Source: Tragulus kanchil
Taxonomy: Eukaryota; Chordata; Mammalia; Artiodactyla; Tragulidae
NCBI GenBank assembly: GCA_022376925.1
Contig: JAIOJX010000032.1
Coordinates: forward strand, 99,750,794-99,814,793
DNA: 64,000 bases
Direction of reading: 5' to 3'
Part shown: positions 56,697 through 64,000 of the stretch, in pieces
How the letters are laid out: every line of letters starts with the position of its first letter
Position numbering within the stretch: the stretch's first letter is position 1
Notes under the pieces: generated by a model
Told to the model about the DNA's origin: nothing
The model's database searches: none
Seen by the model: the letters and a program-made list of their open reading frames with translations, nothing else
Position numbers and translations under genes: made by a program

Positions 56697-57034
56697 TCTT
56701 TTTTTTTTTTAATTTTATTTATTTATCTTTTTTGGTGGAGGGGAGGTGGGGTGGGGGGGGAGGGGGATGGGCAGGCCACTTCTATTGGTCTTTCATTTTT
56801 CCATTTTCATCCGTCTTTGTTCTTTTGGCTCCTGTGGGCCTCCCATTGTGGTGGCCTCTGTTGTCGCAGAGTGCTAGCTCTGGGCACATGCGCGCCAGAG
56901 CTCCACTCGGTAATTGGACACATCAGTCCAACCTCTCCACGGCACATGGGATCTTCCCAGACCAGGGATCGAACCGGCGCCCCTTGCACTGCAAGGCAGT
57001 GTCCTTACCCAGTGGACCACCAGGGGAAGCCACT
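56697..57034 (-). mobile_element. CHR-2-like SINE (copy in duplication 16)
   Basis: A second representation of 55574-55911 but with a different G-rich tract and clustered substitutions around 56915-56950. This could be an alternative allele or mis-polishing by reads from another SINE copy. Confidence 0.88.
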
Positions 57035-57159
57035 AAGCTACCTGGGAACCCAGATGTACGCCTGACTTGATAAAAAAAAAAAAAAGTGCCAAGCAGTTTT
57101 TCAAAGTTGAGATGCCATTCCTTATGATCGATGATGTTTTGTACCTTTATACATGCATA

Positions 57160-57292
57160 TTGTTGTTGTTGTTCAGTCACTAAGTTGTATTCAACTCTTT
57201 GCAACCCCATGAACCACACCACGCTCCCTTGTCCTTCACTGTCTCCCAGAGTTTACTCAAAGTCATGTCTATGGAGTTGGACATGACTATTC
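57160..57292 (-). mobile_element. BovB/Bov-A 3' fragment
   Basis: It carries 'ttgttgttcagtcactaagt', 'tcaactctttgcaaccccat', 'ttcactgtctcccagagttt' and 'ggagttggacatgac'. The first copy, at 56033-56092, is truncated by the junction. Confidence 0.8.
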
Positions 57293-58240
57293 AGTAATTC
57301 TGCTTTTGTAAAGTGTTAAAGTGTTCTGTCTATTTTAGTTAAGTTGTCTTTTTATTGTTAATTAATAGTAGCTTTTTATTTTGGGGGGATTTAAGTTTTT
57401 TGTCAGATACATGTTTTATGAGTATCTTCTCAAGGTTTGTTGTTTACCATTCACTTTCTTAATGTTGCCTTTTGATCAGCACATGTTTTGAATTTTGATA
57501 AGGTCCAATTGATCTGTTTTTCTTCATGTTCAGTGATTTTTCTGTCTCTAGGAAATCTGTGCTTCCCTCCATAACATGAAGATATTCTCTAGTGTTCTTC
57601 TGTAGAACTGTTATCATTTTAACAATTGTATTTTGGTCTATATATGGTATGAAAAGGGTTTCAAGGTTTATTTTTCCTCGTGTTTGTCCAACAGCTTTTC
57701 CAATACCATGTTTTAAAGACTTTTCTTAATGAGTTACATTGGCATCATTGTAAAAAATATGTCAATCAATGGCCTATATGTTAGTCTATTTCTGAGTCTT
57801 TATTTTTACTATGTTCCAATTTATCTATCCTTAATGCCGATACCATACTGTTTTGACTAGTATAGCTTTATAATAAATCTTGAAATCAGGTCGGGTAAGC
57901 TTTCTAATTTTCTCTACTTTATCAGGATTATTTTGATTATTCCATGTCCCTTTGCATTACCATAAACATTTTAGAATTGGCTTATCAACTTCTTGGAAGA
58001 GTATGCAGAGATTTCTATTGGGATTCAGCTAAGTGTACAGTTCAGTTTGGGGGAGATGTTGATATCAACATTGAGTTTTCCAAATCATGGACATGCCTTT
58101 CCATTTGGGGGCTCTTCTGTAAGTGTTTTCATTAACATTTTGTAAGTTTGGGTGGAGAAAACTTGCAGAAATTTTGTTCAATTTACTCCCAAGTATTTTT
58201 GAGGTGCTCTCATAAATGGCATCCAAAGTTTTTCATTTTC
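57293..58240 (-). repeat. L1 LINE, antisense (right part)
   Basis: It continues the old L1 on the reverse strand: 'ttttttgtcagatacatg', 'gataaggtccaattgatctg', 'cttaatgccgataccatact', 'gttttgactagtatagcttt', 'ttagaattggcttatcaact'. There is no open frame. Confidence 0.78.
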
Positions 58241-60320
58241 CAGCTGCCTGCCTGACTGCATTATTTTGGATAAGATATTTGTCCTCTCTGAATTTATTTC
58301 TGACCAGTAAAATGTGAGTTCATGTTATTAGAAGGAGGTCAGGTGTAAATATATATAAATAGGTTTAGGGGTTCTTTTGTTATTGATCTTAAAAAGGATA
58401 ACTCAGAAAGTCCATAATGCAATACTTGGTATATCAGAAAGAACTCTTTTGCTCAGAAATGACAAAAAAAAAAAAAAATAACCCAAACTGGCTTAAGTAA
58501 TACAGGGACTATTTTGGCTCCCATAACTGAAAAATATGGTGGGGAATTTGGTAGTTTGGCTCAGGCGTGGTTAAACTAAAGCCCTTCAACAATCCCCTCA
58601 TAAATGTCTATTTTCCCATCTCTTAGTCTTATTTTTGTCTCTGGTAGTTTCCTTATCCAAAGGCTTCCATTATGGAATGGGTTTCTGCAGCTATAGACTT
58701 CCCAGTGTCCAGTTCAATGGTAGAGAGAAAGCACTCTTCCCAGTTGCTCTGTCCAAAGTACACAGACTACTCTTTGACCATCCCTGAATTGTGGCCATGA
58801 AGTGGGTTGCACCTGTCCATCCCTTGAGCTGGGGGTAAAGTCAGCTCTCCAAGGACTAAATAGAAATATATATTATTGAGTTGGGGAATGGTCCCCAAGA
58901 AAATCTGATAAGAAAGAGGAATAGGTCCAAAGAAGCAAACTACACATGTGTGTCATATCTTTAACATAGTAGCCACAAAATGCATGTCAGCCGTATCATA
59001 CTGTGTGGTCTTCTTCTCTGCCTCTGACACTATCAAGGAATCAGGGATAATTATTTTCTGATAGCTTTTAGTCTACTTCTGTTTTCAAGCACTCATATGG
59101 CCTCAAGCTTTAGTTTATGAGAGAATAAATTGGGGATTTGTAGTGAAACTTAAGAGCCCTTTGACAATCACTCTAGCTTTCCATGTTGTTTCTACTGTGC
59201 GTTTAGCTAAAGATAACAGATGGGAGGCCTAAAGAATTGGACAATAGAGGCAGAAATTTTGTTCAATTTACTCCCAAGTATTTTTGAGGTGCTCTCATAA
59301 ATGGCATCCAAAGTTTTTCATTTTCCAGCTGCCTGCCTGACTGCATTATTTTGGATAAGATATTTGTCCTCTCTGAATTTATTTCTGACCAGTAAAATGT
59401 GAGTTCATGTTATTAGAAGGAGGTCAGGTGTAAATATATATAAATAGGTTTAGGGGTTCTTTTGTTATTGATCTTAAAAAGGATAACTCAGAAAGTCCAT
59501 AATGCAATACTTGGTATATCAGAAAGAACTCTTTTGCTCAGAAATGACAAAAAAAAAAAAAAAATAACCCAAACTGGCTTAAGTAATACAGGGACTATTT
59601 TGGCTCCCATAACTGAAAAATATGGTGGGGAATTTGGTAGTTTGGCTCAGGCGTGGTTAAACTAAAGCCCTTCAACAATCCCCTCATAAATGTCTATTTT
59701 CCCATCTCTTAGTCTTATTTTTGTCTCTGGTAGTTTCCTTATCCAAAGGCTTCCATTATGGAATGGGTTTCTGCAGCTATAGACTTCCCAGTGTCCAGTT
59801 CAATGGTAGAGAGAAAGCACTCTTCCCAGTTGCTCTGTCCAAAGTACACAGACTACTCTTTGACCATCCCTGAATTGTGGCCATGAAGTGGGTTGCACCT
59901 GTCCATCCCTTGAGCTGGGGGTAAAGTCAGCTCTCCAAGGACTAAATAGAAATATATATTATTGAGTTGGGGAATGGTCCCCAAGAAAATCTGATAAGAA
60001 AGAGGAATAGGTCCAAAGAAGCAAACTACACATGTGTGTCATATCTTTAACATAGTAGCCACAAAATGCATGTCAGCCGTATCATACTGTGTGGTCTTCT
60101 TCTCTGCCTCTGACACTATCTAGGAATCAGGGATAATTATTTTTCTGATAGCTTTTAGTCTACTTCTGTTTTTAAGCACTCATATGACCTCAAGCTTTAC
60201 TTTATGAGAGAATAAATTGGGGATTTGTAGTGAAACTTAAGAGCCCTTTGACAATCACTTTAGCTTTCCATGTTGTTTCTACTGTGCGTTTAGCTAAAGA
60301 TAACAGATGGGAGGCCTAAA
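58165..60320. repeat. Tandem direct duplication 17 (~1.07 kb x 2)
   Basis: Copy one is about 58165-59232 and copy two about 59250-60320, with 17 bases of filler. They differ in an A-run (58464 versus 59549) and a few single bases (for example tatcaagg versus tatctagg near 59035/60120, atggcctc versus atgacctc). Confidence 0.9.
58400..59000 (+). repeat. Ancient mammalian interspersed repeat
   Basis: The words 'aacccaaactggcttaagta', 'gtggccatgaagtgggttgc', 'catcccttgagctgggggta' and 'gaatggtccccaagaaaatc' match an old mammalian family also seen around the EEF1A1 retrocopy. Family name uncertain. The duplicate is at about 59485-60085. Confidence 0.6.
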
Positions 60321-60742
60321 TACAATTGCAGGATTCCTACTCTCCTCCACCCCCTCCTTGGAAAAAAGAAAGGATTGCTATTTATATTGACTGCAAACCA
60401 AAGTCAAGTTTAGTACTATTGCCACACAACCTTTCCCTAGAGTCAAGCAAAGCCAGCATCATGAAAGAAGGGAACCTCTCTTTAATTGGCGTCATAGAAA
60501 ATGGTTTTTCATTGCTTTTTTGACCTCGCAAGAGAAGTAGTGATTGGATGTTTTACTTGTGTGTCCAGAAATTACTTGAAAAGTATCTGAAGTAGAGTTA
60601 ATGAACGGTTTGCAAAGTATCTTTTTTTCTGCCATTTTTTTCCTTTAAAATGGACCTCTTGACTCTCACACTAAATTCATATGTCCTGAATGTAGCAAAT
60701 AAGCCTTTTTGCCATTTGTTTATGTTGCTTCTTTAGAGTCAG

Positions 60743-60743
<1 letters not shown>

Positions 60744-60778
<35 letters not shown>
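60744..60778. repeat. TG microsatellite
   Basis: A perfect (TG)n of about 17 units next to a Bov-tA tail. The duplicate is at 61894-61928. The ORF through it reads as alternating V and C and is not a gene. Confidence 0.95.
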
Positions 60779-60780
<2 letters not shown>

Positions 60781-60785
60781 ACATA

Positions 60786-60986
60786 TGTGCATCCTACTCT
60801 TCACCACCCCATGGACCATAACTGCTCAGGCTCTTCTGTCCATAGAATTATCCATGGCAAGAGTAATGGATCAGGTTGCCATTTCTTTCTCTAGGAGATC
60901 TTCCCAACCCAGGGACTGAACCTGGGTCTCTTGCTTCTCCTGTATTGGCAGCCAAATTCTTTGCCACAAGTGCCACCTGGGAAGCC
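60786..60986 (-). mobile_element. Bov-tA SINE
   Basis: Antisense: 'atggaccataactgctcagg', 'caggttgccatttctttctc', 'cccagggactgaacctgggt' and the head ending 'gccacctgggaagcc'. The duplicate is at 61936-62136. Confidence 0.88.
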
Positions 60987-61892
60987 ATGGAATCGATTAT
61001 AGCCGCACCTAGAGAACATCTGTATCTTTGTAAATTCTCTTTTCTTTGTCCAAAATACCTTTTCCTACTTCATCTGATTACTCAGTTATTTTTCAAGATG
61101 GTGTCACTTTCTTTGTGAAGTCTTAACATCTTACTCGGGGTCAAATGCCCAGATCTGATGCCTCTCTAGCATCCCACATAGAGCACTATCACTATCATAG
61201 CATTTATTGTGATGCAAGGTAACGATGAGTTACTTTCACAGGCCTCTAAGTTGTTTAAGAGTAAGTTTTTGTTTGTTTGTTTGTTTTCTTTCTTGGCTAA
61301 TGCCCATGTGCTTAATATAGAATAAACAATCATTAAATATTTTTTGAATAAACAGAATCTGAGTGTGACCATGAGTTTGAATGAAAGGGACCATGAGAAG
61401 CTTATCTACCTGTGGTGTTGACCTTTGAAAATTTGTGCATTCTGTGTATCAGTAGACTTTGAACATATGATGTTTCCAATAAGCTGGGCAGAAATGTTCC
61501 TGCTGAATGTTATTCAAAATTTTATTAATTTGAGAGCTTTATTTGAAGAGAAACATTAGCATATTCCTGGCATATGTAAGAACGTTTACTGTTTTGTCCA
61601 GAAAAAAATCATGAAAGAAGGGAACCTCTCTTTAATTGGCGTCATAGAAAATGGTTTTTCATTGCTTTTTTGACCTCGCAAGAGAAGTAGTGATTGGATG
61701 TTTTACTTGTGTGTCCAGAAATTACTTGAAAAGTATCTGAAGTAGAGTTAATGAACGGTTTGCAAAGTATCTTTTTTTCTGCCATTTTTTTCCTTTAAAA
61801 TGGACCTCTTGACTCTCACACTAAATTCATATGTCCTGAATGTAGCAAATAAGCCTTTTTGCCATTTGTTTATGTTGCTTCTTTAGAGTCAG

Positions 61893-61930
<38 letters not shown>

Positions 61931-61935
61931 ACATA

Positions 61936-62136
61936 TGTGCATCCTACTCTTCACCACCCCATGGACCATAACTGCTCAGGCTCTTCTGTCCATAGAATTA
62001 TCCATGGCAAGAGTAATGGATCAGGTTGCCATTTCTTTCTCTAGGAGATCTTCCCAACCCAGGGACTGAACCTGGGTCTCTTGCTTCTCCTGTATTGGCA
62101 GCCAAATTCTTTGCCACAAGTGCCACCTGGGAAGCC
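61936..62136 (-). mobile_element. Bov-tA SINE (copy in duplication 18)
   Basis: A second representation of 60786-60986. I saw no difference between the two. Confidence 0.88.
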
Positions 62137-62726
62137 ATGGAATCGATTATAGCCGCACCTAGAGAACATCTGTATCTTTGTAAATTCTCTTTTCTTTGTC
62201 CAAAATACCTTTTCCTACTTCATCTGATTACTCAGTTATTTTTCAAGATGGTGTCACTTTCTTTGTGAAGTCTTAACATCTTACTCGGGGTCAAATGCCC
62301 AGATCTGATGCCTCTCTAGCATCCCACATAGAGCACTATCACTATCATAGCATTTATTGTGATGCAAGGTAACGATGAGTTACTTTCACAGGCCTCTAAG
62401 TTGTTTAAGAGTAAGTTTTTGTTTGTTTTCTTTCTTGGCTAATGCCCATGTGCTTAATATAGAATAAACAATCATTAAATATTTTTTGAATAAACAGAAT
62501 CTGAGTGTGACCATGAGTTTGAATGAAAGGGACCATGAGAAGCTTATCTACCTGTGGTGTTGACCTTTGAAAATTTGTGCATTCTGTGTATCAGTAGACT
62601 TTGAACATATGATGTTTCCAATAAGCTGGGCAGAAATGTTCCTGCTGAATGTTATTCAAAATTTTATTAATTTGAGAGCTTTATTTGAAGAGAAACATTA
62701 GCATATTCCTGGCATATGTAAGAACT

Positions 62727-63114
62727 ACAAACTATTTAATAAATAGTACCTACGTGATAATTTGTGTTTGAAACCTCCAGAGCTTACAGTGCAAATTCAT
62801 TTTATTATATTCATCCGACGAGAGGTGTATTTGAAATGACTGTAGGAAGTTTAAATAATGTATACTACACAAAATGAGCTACTTTTCATCCTTTTCTTCT
62901 GAGGAGTGATTATTGCTAGTTGGATTTATGATTTCTGACATTTGGTTTTGTCTTCAATTGCAGAGCCGTCTCAAACAGGACTTATGTAGGGTGCCCTTCT
63001 GGGTGTCTTAAGAATCATGTGCATAGGGATGAATTACGTGAAGTTCAATAAAACTCCCTTCTGCCCATCTGCATGCTACTCATGCCCATGGATTTTATTC
63101 AATTGACTCAGGGC
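62727..63114. other. AT-rich unique stretch
   Basis: No recognised repeat or gene is visible. Its low repeat content and AT-rich words make it a possible candidate for conserved non-coding DNA, untested. Confidence 0.4.
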
Positions 63115-63215
63115 TCTTCAAAGGCAGGGTCTGTTTCTGATTTATCATCGTTATTTCCAGTGCCTCCCACAATGCCTGATATATAGCATGGACTCCATAA
63201 ATGCTCGTTGATTTA
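63115..63215 (+). repeat. L2 LINE 3' end
   Basis: A classic L2 3' order is present: 'aaaggcagggtctgtttctg', 'ttatttccagtgcctcccac', 'tagcatggactccataaatg'. Confidence 0.7.
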
Positions 63216-63264
63216 AAGTGAACTATTTGGAATTGTTCTGGAATGAGAATCAATGTTTACTGAG

Positions 63265-63410
63265 TGACTTATTCAATGCTAGCCATGTTCAATATGTTTT
63301 TCCATTTAAAGCTTGCACAGTCTCATGAAGCAGGTATCACTATTGCAGAACTGAGAATTTTGAAGTTCAGAGAGGTAAGTAATTTATCAAAGATGTTTCT
63401 GGATTCAGTA
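63265..63410 (-). repeat. MIR SINE fragment
   Basis: Reverse-complement MIR words 'catgaagcaggtatcactat', 'agaactgagaattttgaagt' and 'tcagagaggtaagtaattta' are present. A further MIR-like sense piece may lie at 63440-63510. Confidence 0.65.
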
Positions 63411-64000
63411 CACACTAAGAGAAGTACTTCACTACGTGGACTGTCATGAAGGTTAAATGAGTTAACAAATGGAAAGCACTCAGAATGGTGGCTGGAATCC
63501 TGTACTATAATAAGCCCTGCATACATCTTTGTTTTTCTCATTGCTTTGCTATTTAAATATTTTTGAATAAACAGAATCTGAGTGTGACCATGAGTTTGAA
63601 TGAAAGGGACCATGAGAAGCTTATCTACCTGTGGTGTTGACCTTTGAAAATTTGTGCATTCTGTGTATCAGTAGACTTTGAACATATGATGTTTCCAATA
63701 AGCTGGGCAGAAATGTTCCTGCTGAATGTTATTCAAAATTTTATTAATTTGAGAGCTTTATTTGAAGAGAAACATTAGCATATTCCTGGCATATGTAAGA
63801 ACTACAAACTATTTAATAAATAGTACCTACGTGATAATTTGTGTTTGAAACCTCCAGAGCTTACAGTGCAAATTCATTTTATTATATTCATCCGACGAGA
63901 GGTGTATTTGAAATGACTGTAGGAAGTTTAAATAATGTATACTACACAAAATGAGCTACTTTTCATCCTTTTCTTCTGAGGAGTGATTATTGCTAGTTGG

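Larger units (their letters stand above)
54964..57221. repeat. Tandem direct duplication 16 (~1.13 kb x 2)
   Basis: Copy one is about 54964-56092 and copy two about 56091-57221, abutting at 'cacaccat'. Unusually, differences cluster inside the SINE: the G-rich tract (55626-55650 versus 56749-56770) and six substitutions over about 25 bases near 55802 versus 56922. An A-run is 8 long near 55950 but 13 near 57072. Confidence 0.9.
60459..62726. repeat. Tandem direct duplication 18 (~1.12 kb x 2)
   Basis: Copy one is about 60459-61583 and copy two about 61609-62726, with 25 bases of filler. The only clear difference is two fewer TTTG units in copy two (61266 versus 62416). The TG microsatellite appears to be the same length in both. 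Confidence 0.92.
62476..64000. repeat. Tandem direct duplication 19 (runs off window)
   Basis: Copy two starts at about 63557 and matches 62480-62923 to the last base of the window at a spacing of 1077. The first 250 bp also occur at about 61335-61583, so this stretch is present three times. Confidence 0.9.

Noticed and set aside
60709..60894. Frame with an alternating V/C stretch as a cysteine-rich peptide
   Set aside because: It is a translation of the (TG)n microsatellite.
4272..64000. A novel amplification system producing ~1.1-kb tandem copies genome-wide
   Set aside because: Uniform size at unrelated sites, noisy filler at junctions and homopolymer-type differences point to assembly error. 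No shared motif was seen at the breakpoints.

Overview
This window is nuclear DNA from a ruminant, most likely a pecoran. The evidence is several Bov-tA/Bov-A SINEs, 3'-terminal fragments of the BovB (RTE-type) LINE, a CHR-2-type cetartiodactyl SINE and ruminant-style L1 tails, over a background of old MIR, L2 and L1M pieces. I found no intact protein-coding gene, tRNA, rRNA or CpG island. The window looks intergenic or deeply intronic. Nearly every open reading frame falls inside an interspersed repeat or low-complexity DNA. I cannot name the species from sequence alone.

The dominant feature is structural. I count 19 direct tandem duplications, each about 1.05-1.15 kb. The copies are nearly identical and abut or are separated by a few to about 140 bases of filler. 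They start near 4272, 7452, 13631, 16181, 19421, 21295, 24478, 26281, 29766, 31822, 38194, 40376, 43479, 48175, 49979, 54964, 58165, 60459 and 62476. Nineteen unrelated loci with the same copy length is what unmerged overlapping contig ends would produce, so I read these as assembly artefacts. Collapsing them removes roughly 20 kb and leaves a real locus of about 43-44 kb. Where I list an element inside a duplicated block, the second coordinate set is probably the same genomic element.

Layout: 1-4.2 kb, an LTR-like edge, MIR/L2 remnants and two Bov SINEs. 4.2-9.7 kb, two duplicated blocks with MIR and L1M pieces. 9.8-13.6 kb, a tRNA-A-A Bov SINE, an L1 3' end and AT-rich DNA with a diverged internal repeat. 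13.6-28.5 kb, six duplicated blocks with Bov-tA, MIR and BovB fragments. 28.5-42.5 kb, the first copies of a young-looking tRNA-headed SINE family, L1 3' ends and a CHR-2 SINE. 42.5-43.5 kb, a probable ERV LTR followed by a 50-bp tandem array carrying CACGTG and B-box-like motifs. 44.3 and 45.4 kb, a polypyrimidine tract and its duplicate. 46.5-48.3 kb, a complete EEF1A1 processed pseudogene with a 12-bp target-site duplication, inside an ancient repeat. 48.8-54.3 kb, BovB fragments and AT-rich unique DNA. 54.4-58.2 kb, an old antisense L1 containing a Bov-tA that itself contains a younger SINE. 58.2-64 kb, an ancient repeat, a TG microsatellite, a Bov-tA, and a final duplication that runs off the window.

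No genes work together here. The biology that can be supported is retrotransposition history: nested insertions, target-site duplications and one host-mRNA retrocopy. I saw no convincing new biological system. The best biological leads are the SINE family and the LTR-associated array; the best technical lead is the systematic duplication.
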